The notes under the pieces were generated by a model. The model did not search any database, was not told the origin of the DNA, and saw nothing but the letters and a program-made list of their open reading frames with translations. The position numbers and the translations under genes were made by a program. Below, piece by piece: positions 24,937 to 32,166 of a stretch of 64,000 nt of DNA. Origin of the DNA: Paenibacillus lupini (lineage in GTDB: Bacteria; Bacillota; Bacilli; Paenibacillales; Paenibacillaceae); assembly GCF_011761355.1 (NCBI RefSeq), contig NZ_JAASRW010000001.1, positions 496,001-560,000 of the forward strand, given 5' to 3'. Numbering within the stretch: the first letter of the stretch is position 1; every line of letters starts with the position of its first letter.

Positions 24937-25788
24937 TTGAAGGATGAGGTTTATCGCCGCGAAAGTCTTCGTCGCGCTTATGTTATTTATCGTTCCATTT
25001 TCTCTCCCGAGGATGATGTGATTTTTATTCATCGGACTTACTATAGAATAGACGAAAAACGATTCAGTAAAATACGATTAAAGCGATTTTTCATCACGAG
25101 TTTGGAAAATCTGCGATCGTGCATTTGGCCCTATGAATTTGATGAATCCGATGAGGAGTTTTACACGAAAGAATGGTCAGTTGCAGTAAAAGCGAAAGAA
25201 ATCCGTATGCCATATGTACTTGAATGTATTGTAAATGATGACTTTATGCGTAAACCGAATTCCGGTGGCCGGGTTTACCTTTATAACCAAACAAAAGGCA
25301 TTTTATTTCACATGTATGACGATCGTGGTTGTGATATTTTTAGTGCCAACAAAGATACTCTATTACCTTTCTACCATTTACACCGAAAATGGATACTAGA
25401 TTATAATCGATATCAAATTGATCATCTATTAGATGAAGGGCTTGCCGGTATCAATGAAACAGACGATGAACGGAAGGTTCGATCTGAACTTAACGATAAA
25501 AAAGTCATTGATTCAAGAATCAATTTCGGGCAAAACAATACATGTCACATAATGCATCATTTCGAGGTTCCGTTCGTAAACGCCGATAAGTTTGAAAAAG
25601 AGATCTCTTTTACATCGTTTGTGATTCGGCGTAGTTCCATAATGAATGACATGGTCACTTTTTCAGCGGCCAAAACGGAGGCCCTAGCTCTAATAGATTA
25701 CCAAACACATCTGATGAGCATGTACGGAAAAAAATATGGCACCTATATCGGTTGGAGCTATGAAAGGCTTGATCAAAATAAGGAGTAG
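24937..25788 (+). CDS. DUF3885 domain protein, probably N-terminally truncated
   Basis: 283 residues from TTG 24937. The DUF3885 hallmark lies near residues 125-165: LYNQTKGILFHMYDDRGCDI followed by a WILDYNR motif. N-terminal residues (RRESLRRAYVIYRSIFSPED) match the usual region before it, and homologous-looking sequence continues upstream of the TTG without a start, so the true N-terminus is probably lost. The C-terminal ~85 residues after the DUF3885 part (FEVPFVNADKFEKEISF onward) are not recognised and may be a second domain. Function unknown; such proteins are common beside toxin-immunity genes, but no toxin is visible here. Confidence 0.6.
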   Translation: MKDEVYRRESLRRAYVIYRSIFSPEDDVIFIHRTYYRIDEKRFSKIRLKRFFITSLENLRSCIWPYEFDESDEEFYTKEWSVAVKAKEIRMPYVLECIVNDDFMRKPNSGGRVYLYNQTKGILFHMYDDRGCDIFSANKDTLLPFYHLHRKWILDYNRYQIDHLLDEGLAGINETDDERKVRSELNDKKVIDSRINFGQNNTCHIMHHFEVPFVNADKFEKEISFTSFVIRRSSIMNDMVTFSAAKTEALALIDYQTHLMSMYGKKYGTYIGWSYERLDQNKE

Positions 25789-25816
25789 TTTGCTGCGGCA
25801 GCTGCTCCTTTCTTTA
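25781..25816 (+). terminator. Terminator after DUF3885 gene
   Basis: AAGGAG-AG-GCTGC / GCAGC-CT-CTCCTT stem overlapping the stop codon, followed by TTCTTTATT. Confidence 0.65.
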
Positions 25817-25864
25817 TTCAACTAAACTAGTCGCAGTCATAAATAGAGGATATACTGTTAATAT

Positions 25865-26902
25865 ATGGAGGCGTTTGCGTCGAGAAAGCTAATTCTATTA
25901 ATCGGAATAAGTATTATAGTCATTCTTTCTGCTGGTTTGTATATTCGTCAACAGTATGTATTTAATCCTATTTCATTCAAAAAAGATGATGTTGTTATTC
26001 ATGATTGGTCTGATTATCGGTATCCTCTCGTCATGGAAATCTCCAATGTAGATGAGGGCTGGACATCAACGTCCATATCAAATAGGAAAGATATCAAATT
26101 TGTTTACAATGAGCTGCGTTCAGCGAAAATGTTATCAGCGAATACAGATGATACGTCATCAGGCACTCATTTTGCAATCACCATTAAGAGTTCCGGATCA
26201 AAAGGCCATATTCTCGATCAATTCGATGGTTATATGGATGGAATTACACGCATTAATAATGGGAAAAAGATTGAAGTAACAAAAGAACTACGTAAATACA
26301 TAGAGGATTCCTTTAATTCCAATGAGACTGTAATGAAAGATATAAGCAGAAAGTTATCCGTTGAGGAAGCGGAAAAACTTATAGCAGCAAGTCAAAATAT
26401 CGCTCAGTCGAGCGATAAGAACGCTGAAATTAAAGAAATTACTTCCGCTGATACTTGGGATAAAACAAAGGTTCAGCTGTTTAGGATTGCAGAGGAAACT
26501 TTTATCATAAAAAATCAAAAAGTTATTCATATAGGTAATGGATTTGGTGGGAATGGCGTCACTAGCGCCGTGCCTTACGATGTCAATAAGGATGGGATAA
26601 CGGATATTATTTATGCCTACTCATTTGGTTCAGGTATGCATAGATCTATGATTTCGTGGATAGATTTAAAAAGTTTTGAAGAGCATATGGTAGGAGACAA
26701 GCCTAAGAAAACAGAGTTTAGAATGTATGATTTGATATTAAAAAATGAGAAGGATACAACAGTGGTTTATCGAGTCATGAATCCAAGTGAAATAAATACG
26801 TATCCAACTGAACAGGAGATAAGTCAAATGTCATTACAAAGGGATGGGATTCTGATTTGGGAAAACAACGAATTATACAATAAACAAGATATAAAGGAGT
26901 AG
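25865..26902 (+). CDS. Membrane-anchored extracytoplasmic protein of unknown function
   Basis: 345 residues: one N-terminal membrane helix (about 9-26), then an extracytoplasmic part. No Cys lipobox. Near residues 215-265 there is an FG-GAP/VCBS-like stretch (GNGFGGNG, YDVNKDGITDIIYAYSFGSG) with Asp/Asn spacing typical of a calcium-binding beta-propeller blade. No family recognised. Start ATG at 25865 has only a distant AGAGGA, so the exact N-terminus is uncertain. A GNAT gene starts 6 bp after the stop, likely co-transcribed. Confidence 0.65.
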   Translation: MEAFASRKLILLIGISIIVILSAGLYIRQQYVFNPISFKKDDVVIHDWSDYRYPLVMEISNVDEGWTSTSISNRKDIKFVYNELRSAKMLSANTDDTSSGTHFAITIKSSGSKGHILDQFDGYMDGITRINNGKKIEVTKELRKYIEDSFNSNETVMKDISRKLSVEEAEKLIAASQNIAQSSDKNAEIKEITSADTWDKTKVQLFRIAEETFIIKNQKVIHIGNGFGGNGVTSAVPYDVNKDGITDIIYAYSFGSGMHRSMISWIDLKSFEEHMVGDKPKKTEFRMYDLILKNEKDTTVVYRVMNPSEINTYPTEQEISQMSLQRDGILIWENNELYNKQDIKE

Positions 26903-26908
26903 CATTCA

Positions 26909-27337
26909 ATGATTCGAGTGGCAGAAAGATCGGATAGGGACAAATTATATGTACTCTATAGAATGCTGGTGCCGAACAGTAAGAGAATGACTGTCATAGA
27001 AGATCAAATTGAGGCAATCAGACTAGACTCTAGTAACTTTTTGCTTGTATATGAGGAAAACGGTGAGTTGCTCGGCACCGTCACATTGAATGTATGTATG
27101 CAGGCTCTGTATGGCTTTAATCCTTATGGAGTAGTGGAGAATATCGTTGTGCATGATGATCATAGGGGCAAACATATCGGACAAAAATTGCTGCAGTACA
27201 TTGAGGATTACTGCAGATCAATTGATTGTCATAAGATTATGTTATTAAGCAATTCTACACGTCATAGGGCACATCAATTTTTTGAACGAGAGGGATATAG
27301 TGGTTCAGTCAGTAAAGGATTCAAAAAGTATTTGTGA
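26909..27337 (+). CDS. GNAT family N-acetyltransferase
   Basis: 142 residues covering one GNAT domain. The acetyl-CoA pyrophosphate loop is HRGKHIGQKLL (about residues 88-98), with VVENIVVHDDHRG before it and the family's C-terminal AHQFFEREGY. Substrate unknown. Good ribosome binding site AAAGGAG. The gene ends before a strong bidirectional terminator. Confidence 0.88.
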   Translation: MIRVAERSDRDKLYVLYRMLVPNSKRMTVIEDQIEAIRLDSSNFLLVYEENGELLGTVTLNVCMQALYGFNPYGVVENIVVHDDHRGKHIGQKLLQYIEDYCRSIDCHKIMLLSNSTRHRAHQFFEREGYSGSVSKGFKKYL

Positions 27338-27400
27338 GTGGTTCGTGGAACTTTAGAAGATGGGAAGCTGCCGGCGTTAGTTACTTATATCTATTAGAAA

Positions 27401-27438
27401 TAAAATAAGCCTGTTCCTTTGGAACGGGCTTATTTTAT
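27401..27438. terminator. Bidirectional terminator
   Basis: AAAATAAGCCTGTTCC / GGAACGGGCTTATTTT perfect stem apart from one G-T pair, loop TTT; A-rich on one side and T-rich on the other. Confidence 0.85.
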
Positions 27439-27618
27439 GTTTGTAAGTCAATATGAATGAGTCTATTTGCCATTTTCAGTTTTGATATGGAACCAATGTT
27501 TAAAACTTACAAATTCAATTTAAATTCTCCATGGTTTGTTTGCCGCAAAGCAGATAACATTCTATTGTAAGCGCTGTACTTTAGCCGAGACAGCCAAATT
27601 ATAAGGGGGATGTTACAT

Positions 27619-28998
27619 ATGCGGAATAGTAAATTTCTGCTCCTGTCTTTCGTTCTGATTCTGCTATTTGCTTCAGCATGCAGCAGCAACGGTAGCAGTA
27701 ACAAGAATAACAACACAGGAGTTAACAGTACGCCTTCACCTTCGGAATCGGCGGCCAACGAGGCGGCTCCTGAAGCAACCGAGGAGGAGAGCGGAACCCC
27801 TGAGATGGATTTCGACATGGGCGGGAAAACGATTAAATGGGTTTCCTGGTATGATGAGTCCATTAAGGAAGATAATCCGGACAACATTCAGCGCAAGCAG
27901 AATCTAGATGAACTCATGAAAAAGCATAATTTCAAGATTGAATATGTCACGGTCGATTATGCGGAATACGCGAGTAAGGTTACGGCGTCCCTCCTAGCAG
28001 GAGAGCCAATCGGTGAAATCATTCGCATGGCTAGGCCTTGGATGATCCCATCGCTTGCAAAGCAGGATCTGTTCCACCCAGTAGATGAATATACAAAAAA
28101 TGATAAGGTCTTTATTCAGCAATATACTAACGATTATTCGCAATATGAAGGAAGAGGTTACGGATTCCGCTCTGGAATTAACGGTGCAGCATCAGGAATT
28201 TTCTATAACCGTACTCTGATGAATAAATTAGGCATGAAACCGCTTCAGGATTATGTGAATGATAACGACTGGAACTGGGATACTTTCATCCAGGCAGCCA
28301 AAGAAGCAAACAAAGATACGGACAATAACGGCAAGCTGGATACATGGGGTCTAAGTACCGCTTCTATTTTGGTACAGGCATTAGCTTCTAATGACGCCAA
28401 TCTAGTTGCTGGTGATAAACAGAATCTGGAGGATCCTAAAACAAAGGAAACCTTAGAATTTATAGGTAAGCTAGCAACGGAGAATATTGCAAGACCAACT
28501 GAAGGCGGAGATTGGACAGAACCTGGGCAATTCTTCCGTCAAGGTAATACTTTGATGTACGCGGGCAGTGATTATGAGATGGATTCCTTCAAAAAGGATA
28601 TGCCAGATTTGGACATCGGCTTCGTTCCATTTCCCAAAGGGCCAGATGCTTTGGAATATTATTCTCATCTGACGATTCCGAACTACTTGACCATCCCAAA
28701 AGTGGTCGATCATCCAGAACAACTGGTCTATATTTACGAGAAAATTAATGATATCGATTCTATTTATGATTACCCGAAGCAAGCATCACTGGAAACATTA
28801 TTCAGCAACGAGGATGATATCAATAATGCCAAGACAGCAGGGGAGATTATTAATAGAGTAGATGGTACGGATGGATACCCCAACATGCCTTATTATGAAT
28901 TAGTTGGAGAAATTCTGGACGGTGTATCGGTATCTACCGTAATTGACAAGTACAAAGTGCCATTTCAATCATCTATTGATGAGGTATGGAAGAAATAA
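27619..28998 (+). CDS. Extracellular solute-binding lipoprotein (sugar ABC type)
   Basis: 459 residues. Lipoprotein signal with lipobox ASAC (Cys near residue 21), then a Ser/Asn/Glu-rich linker, then a family-1 solute-binding fold (KTIKWVSWYDE start, GIFYNRTLMNKLG, DWNWDTFIQAAK, WGLST motifs). It would bind a carbohydrate outside the membrane and pass it to an ABC permease. No permease or ATPase gene is next to it. ATG at 27619 is preferred over 27610 because AAGGGGGA lies 8 bp upstream. A convergent AraC regulator and a sugar isomerase follow, suggesting a carbohydrate role. Confidence 0.88.
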   Translation: MRNSKFLLLSFVLILLFASACSSNGSSNKNNNTGVNSTPSPSESAANEAAPEATEEESGTPEMDFDMGGKTIKWVSWYDESIKEDNPDNIQRKQNLDELMKKHNFKIEYVTVDYAEYASKVTASLLAGEPIGEIIRMARPWMIPSLAKQDLFHPVDEYTKNDKVFIQQYTNDYSQYEGRGYGFRSGINGAASGIFYNRTLMNKLGMKPLQDYVNDNDWNWDTFIQAAKEANKDTDNNGKLDTWGLSTASILVQALASNDANLVAGDKQNLEDPKTKETLEFIGKLATENIARPTEGGDWTEPGQFFRQGNTLMYAGSDYEMDSFKKDMPDLDIGFVPFPKGPDALEYYSHLTIPNYLTIPKVVDHPEQLVYIYEKINDIDSIYDYPKQASLETLFSNEDDINNAKTAGEIINRVDGTDGYPNMPYYELVGEILDGVSVSTVIDKYKVPFQSSIDEVWKK

Positions 28999-29026
28999 TG
29001 AACGTTTGGAATGACATAAAAAAAAA

Positions 29027-29058
29027 GCAGGTCCCCTTTACAGATAATGGGGGCCTGC
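29027..29058 (-). terminator. Terminator of the AraC-family gene
   Basis: GCAGGTCCCC / GGGGGCCTGC stem; on the minus strand it is followed by a run of T (plus-strand A run at 29017-29026). It may serve the convergent lipoprotein gene less efficiently. Confidence 0.8.
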
Positions 29059-29059
29059 A

Positions 29060-29866
29060 TTACTGGTAGTTCTCAAGTACAAATTTCATTTTCTTGGCAT
29101 TAGACGGAGAATATCCCTTCAACTCCTTGAATATCTTGCTGAAATAATAGATATCAAGAATTCCGCAGCGCTCTGCGGCTTCCTTTACGGTGAAATCACC
29201 GGAAGATAGCATCATCTCTGCATTATTAATCCGGATGCGATTAACATATTCCTTAAACGACAGTCCGGTATTTTGCTTGAATAACTTGCCAAAGTAGACG
29301 GGATGAAGCCCTAACCCTCCCGCCAGATCATTAATAGCAATATTTTCAGAATAATGCTCCGTTATATAGGTTGTTAGCTTCTTTATCCGAGGATCAATAG
29401 TGTTAGGAATATTTCGGTAAAAATTGCACAATAGACGGTGGAGGATTAATTCAAATATTGCGCGTGCTTGAATTTGATAATAGGGCTGCTTATTCATCCA
29501 AACATGATTAAATTCATGCAAATAGCTTAGAATTTCTTTCGTGACGGCTCTTTTTGTTACTCCCCTGAAGGGGAGCTGAACATGATTATGAGGATCTGCC
29601 CAATAGAAATTAAAGGGATAGGAATGCATTGGAGATTCATTGAACGTATGAGCCTCTCGGATGCTTCCCCCGGGCACATAGATGAGATCTCCTGCTTCAA
29701 CGGTGAATTTCTCTCCGTCTATGTAATAACTAGACTTTCCCTCGACAACAAAGGTAAGATCATGGAAACTAATTCTTGATTTTTGAATGGTCCAATTCGG
29801 AAAACATCTTCTGTCAACAAACAAAAAGATATTGGGAACAAGATAGGGATGATATTCTAGTTCCAT
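29060..29866 (-). CDS. AraC-family transcriptional regulator
   Basis: 268 residues. N-terminal cupin-like sensor domain (about 10-150, with VEAGDLIYVPGG) and C-terminal double helix-turn-helix (about 165-262) with YFGKLFKQNTGLSFKEYVNRIRI and the conserved KEAAERCGILDIYYFSKIFKELKGYSP. This type senses a sugar or sugar derivative. Divergently placed from the isomerase gene with 64 bp between them, so it probably controls that gene and perhaps the binding protein. Confidence 0.9.
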   Translation of the reverse strand: MELEYHPYLVPNIFLFVDRRCFPNWTIQKSRISFHDLTFVVEGKSSYYIDGEKFTVEAGDLIYVPGGSIREAHTFNESPMHSYPFNFYWADPHNHVQLPFRGVTKRAVTKEILSYLHEFNHVWMNKQPYYQIQARAIFELILHRLLCNFYRNIPNTIDPRIKKLTTYITEHYSENIAINDLAGGLGLHPVYFGKLFKQNTGLSFKEYVNRIRINNAEMMLSSGDFTVKEAAERCGILDIYYFSKIFKELKGYSPSNAKKMKFVLENYQ

Positions 29867-29930
29867 CCTGGTTCGCCTCCTATGCAGATGAAGTAAGCAT
29901 ACTGTCTACAATGAAAGGGAGATCATTCGT

Positions 29931-30755
29931 ATGATAACGCTAACAGGTTTTGCTGATGAAATATCAACTGATTTGGAAAAACAGCTAAATGTTCTCGAAT
30001 CGGAACAAATTTGTCATCTTGAGCTTAGAGGAGTATGGGGTAAAAACATTTTGCAGCTTACGGATGAGGAAGCCTTTAAAGTAAAAGCAATATTGCAGAA
30101 GAGGGGATTTAAAGTATCATCTATCGGCTCTCCTATTGGAAAAATCAACATAACGGATAATTTTGAGCCGCATTACGAAGAGGCTAAGAAGGCAATTCGG
30201 CTGGCTGCTTTTTTTAATGCCCCATACATCCGTATTTTTTCTTTCTATATTCCTGCAGGTGAACATGTCCACTATCGATCGGAAGTGATTTCCCGCATGC
30301 AGAGTCTTGTACAACTGGCGGAGAGAGCGGGCATCGTACTGCTGCATGAGAATGAAAGCCATATTTATGGAGATACCGGAGAACGCTGCCGTGACCTGTT
30401 GGAATCCATTGCTTCATCTCATTTGAAAGCAGCGTTTGATCCGGCTAACTTTGTGCAGTGCAAGGTAATGCCCGTATCTGAGGCATATCCGTTATTGGAT
30501 GAATATATTACTTATATTCATATTAAAGATGCTAAACTGAATAATGGTTCCGTTGTCCCATCGGGTGAAGGGGACGGACAGATAAAGCAGCTTCTTCAGG
30601 TGCTGGATCACAAAGGCTACCATGGGTTCATGTCATTGGAGCCGCATTTGCAAGCCAGTGGTAAGTTTACCGGATTTAACAGAGCAGAATTATTCATTGT
30701 TGCAACAAGAGCGATCAAGCAATTATTAAATGAACAGAATATAGCTTGGTCATAA
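29931..30755 (+). CDS. Sugar phosphate isomerase/epimerase (xylose isomerase-like TIM barrel)
   Basis: 274 residues, IolE/IolI-type TIM barrel. Conserved metal-site features: HENESHIYGD, AFDPANFVQC, YIHIKDAK, GEGDGQIKQLL and SLEPHL. These enzymes isomerise or dehydrate inositol derivatives, hydroxypyruvate or ketoses; the exact substrate cannot be set. Paired with a divergent AraC regulator. Confidence 0.85.
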   Translation: MITLTGFADEISTDLEKQLNVLESEQICHLELRGVWGKNILQLTDEEAFKVKAILQKRGFKVSSIGSPIGKINITDNFEPHYEEAKKAIRLAAFFNAPYIRIFSFYIPAGEHVHYRSEVISRMQSLVQLAERAGIVLLHENESHIYGDTGERCRDLLESIASSHLKAAFDPANFVQCKVMPVSEAYPLLDEYITYIHIKDAKLNNGSVVPSGEGDGQIKQLLQVLDHKGYHGFMSLEPHLQASGKFTGFNRAELFIVATRAIKQLLNEQNIAWS

Positions 30756-30759
30756 TGTT

Positions 30760-30806
30760 ATAAAACAACAGGTAATCTGCGTTAGGATGTTTTGTTTTAT
30801 TTCTTT
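30760..30806 (+). terminator. Terminator after sugar isomerase gene
   Basis: ATAAAACAACA (30760-30770) / TGTTTTGTTTTAT (30788-30800) arms with a 17-nt loop, then TTTCTTTTAT. Confidence 0.6.
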
Positions 30807-30852
30807 TATGATATGGTTGCAGTTATAAGATTTCAACATTTTCAGGAAAACC

Positions 30853-30894
30853 CTATAATTGCTGAGGTGAAAAAGCTATAATTCCTCAGGTGAA
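30853..30894. repeat. Two tandem copies of a 19-bp AT-rich motif
   Basis: CTATAATTGCTGAGGTGAA at 30853-30871 and CTATAATTCCTCAGGTGAA at 30876-30894, two substitutions, period 23 bp. Both end in AGGTGAA. Located between the isomerase and the convergent Dabb gene, with no gene start beside it. Confidence 0.8.
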
Positions 30895-30972
30895 TGGCTT
30901 ATTCTAACCCAGGCTATTGATGTTGTTGGGTTCGGAGTCTGGAAGAAAAAGGGTGAAAACTTACTTGCAAAT

Positions 30973-31013
30973 AAAAACAGCGAACGCTTCGTAAAGCGCA
31001 TCGCTGTTTTTGT
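30973..31013. terminator. Terminator for the Dabb gene (minus), possibly bidirectional
   Basis: AAAAACAGCGA / TCGCTGTTTTT outer stem with an inner GCTT/AAGC, 2 bp beyond the Dabb stop; T runs on both strands. Confidence 0.8.
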
Positions 31014-31014
31014 G

Positions 31015-31308
31015 TTACACTTCGATATTGGCAGCAATGCTATCCTCTCGGCCGTACTCACGGATGAGTGCTGCTACCTCTTGGTGGTGCGGGTTCGGGC
31101 CATATGCTTCAAGCGCTGCTTGGTCTTCAAATCTGACACGTAGCACGAGTTGGTAGCCTTTGTTGTTGTCAGAGAAATTAACACCTGCGTTTACTTCTAC
31201 GACACCAGTCAAGTGTTGTTTCAATGCTTTAAAACGCGCAACGATTTCCTCCAATTGTGTGAGGGTTGTTTGCTCGCCGAATTTTACTAAAATAGTGCGA
31301 TCGATCAT
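31015..31308 (-). CDS. Dabb-family (stress-responsive alpha-beta barrel) protein
   Basis: 97 residues, the size of a single dimeric alpha-beta barrel unit. Pattern MIDRTILVKFGEQ near the start, FKALKQHL, NAGVNFSDNNKGYQLVLRVRF and LEAYGPNPHHQEVA is typical of the Dabb family, small cytosolic proteins of stress response or polyketide-like cyclisation. The ATG at 31308 follows AGGAGAGGATC at 5 bp; an upstream in-frame start at 31350 lacks support. Confidence 0.88.
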   Translation of the reverse strand: MIDRTILVKFGEQTTLTQLEEIVARFKALKQHLTGVVEVNAGVNFSDNNKGYQLVLRVRFEDQAALEAYGPNPHHQEVAALIREYGREDSIAANIEV

Positions 31309-31489
31309 ATAAAGATCCTCTCCTTCCTCAAAATCTATAGCCTTAAGCAATATAGCATGAAAAGTGAAAGCTTTTCCAGCTCATTATACGAACATCTAAT
31401 AGGAACGGCTTAATCTTGAAAAATAGAATAACAATTCGTTTGTTGTTATCGACGTATTCGGATTGTGGTCAATTGTGTCTGCATTGGAA

Positions 31490-31678
31490 GTGTAGGTCGT
31501 AATCGCTGCGTTTGATGGAGCCTTTACCGCTGAAGCAGGCTTTCTCATTACCCCAAGGATCTTTGCCCGCACCTTCAAAGGTTACTTGACTTATAATGCA
31601 GCACTGGAAACAAGCGGCGTACTGATTGGTGACGAAGTGAAAATTTCGATCGAAATCGAAGTCGGAAAACAAGCATAA
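31490..31678. pseudogene. Scrambled YceI-family gene remnant
   Basis: On the plus strand from about 31587 the sequence codes for LTYNAALETSGVLIGDEVK and on to a TAA at 31676-31678, the C-terminus of a YceI lipid-binding-like protein. The segment that should precede it, VTFEGAGKDPWGNEKA...GSIKRSDY, is present at about 31500-31586 but on the minus strand. So a block of about 87 bp inside the gene appears inverted. No N-terminal half is recognisable upstream (31351-31490 holds nothing I can assign). The gene cannot be functional. Confidence 0.7.
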
Positions 31679-31698
31679 TTCTGAATAAATGACAAGGG

Positions 31699-31728
31699 GA
31701 TTCACCTTATATAGAGGTGAATCTTTTC
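31699..31728 (+). terminator. Terminator of the former YceI gene
   Basis: GATTCACCT / AGGTGAATC stem with a 7-nt loop, then TTTTCTTTATTT. A second hairpin (CGTAAGCGG / CCGTTTACG then TTTTT) lies at 31741-31785. Confidence 0.75.
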
Positions 31729-31872
31729 TTTATTTAAGGCGTAAGCGGTACCTATTATGAACGGTGCTGCCGTTTACGTTTTTCCTGCGAAGATCCTTTG
31801 ACTTAAGCGCCTTTAAAGTGATATATTTAGCGGAGTTTGTTTTTACGTGTTAAGGAAAGGGATGCAAAACGA

Positions 31873-32091
31873 GTGACCACAAGCGAAGACATCACGAAAC
31901 CGAAATTAATACCTACAAAAATTTTAAAATGTAAAAATCCTGAATGTAAAGCATGGATCAGGGACGAAATGGCAGCGGGAGATGCATTATGCCCGATGTG
32001 CAAAGGTCCTATGGCCCGAAGCATGAAACACTTGCCGGCTCTACAAAAGAAAGCAAAGCCAAAGCCGCGTAAACCAAAATCGGATTTTTAA
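31873..32091 (+). CDS. YdjO-like small zinc-ribbon protein
   Basis: About 72 residues. Two Cys pairs, CKNPEC and CPMC, separated by about 20 residues (AWIRDEMAAGDAL), as in YdjO, a cold-inducible protein of Bacillus. The C-terminus is Lys/Pro-rich. Function unknown. GTG at 31873 is proposed, with AAGGAAAGG 12 bp upstream; the frame runs to a TTG at 31837, so the N-terminus is uncertain. Confidence 0.75.
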   Translation: MTTSEDITKPKLIPTKILKCKNPECKAWIRDEMAAGDALCPMCKGPMARSMKHLPALQKKAKPKPRKPKSDF

Positions 32092-32115
32092 ACTTTCAAC
32101 TATGGGGGAAAAGCC

Positions 32116-32147
32116 GGACGGCTGCGTACGAGACGCAGCCGTTTGTG
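32116..32147 (+). terminator. Terminator after YdjO-like gene
   Basis: GACGGCTGCGT / ACGCAGCCGT perfect stem with a 5-nt loop, followed by TTGTG; lies just before the helicase ribosome binding site. Confidence 0.7.
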
Positions 32148-32166
32148 CGTTATGGAGGGACGATTA

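Noticed and set aside
29582..29779. 65-codon plus-strand frame inside the AraC-family gene
   Set aside because: Antisense shadow, no binding site, and the AraC domain pattern on the minus strand is clear.
31396..31705. Minus-strand frames containing YceI-like sequence taken as a real minus-strand gene
   Set aside because: The C-terminal YceI block and terminator are on the plus strand, so the minus-strand match is an inverted fragment and not a separate gene.
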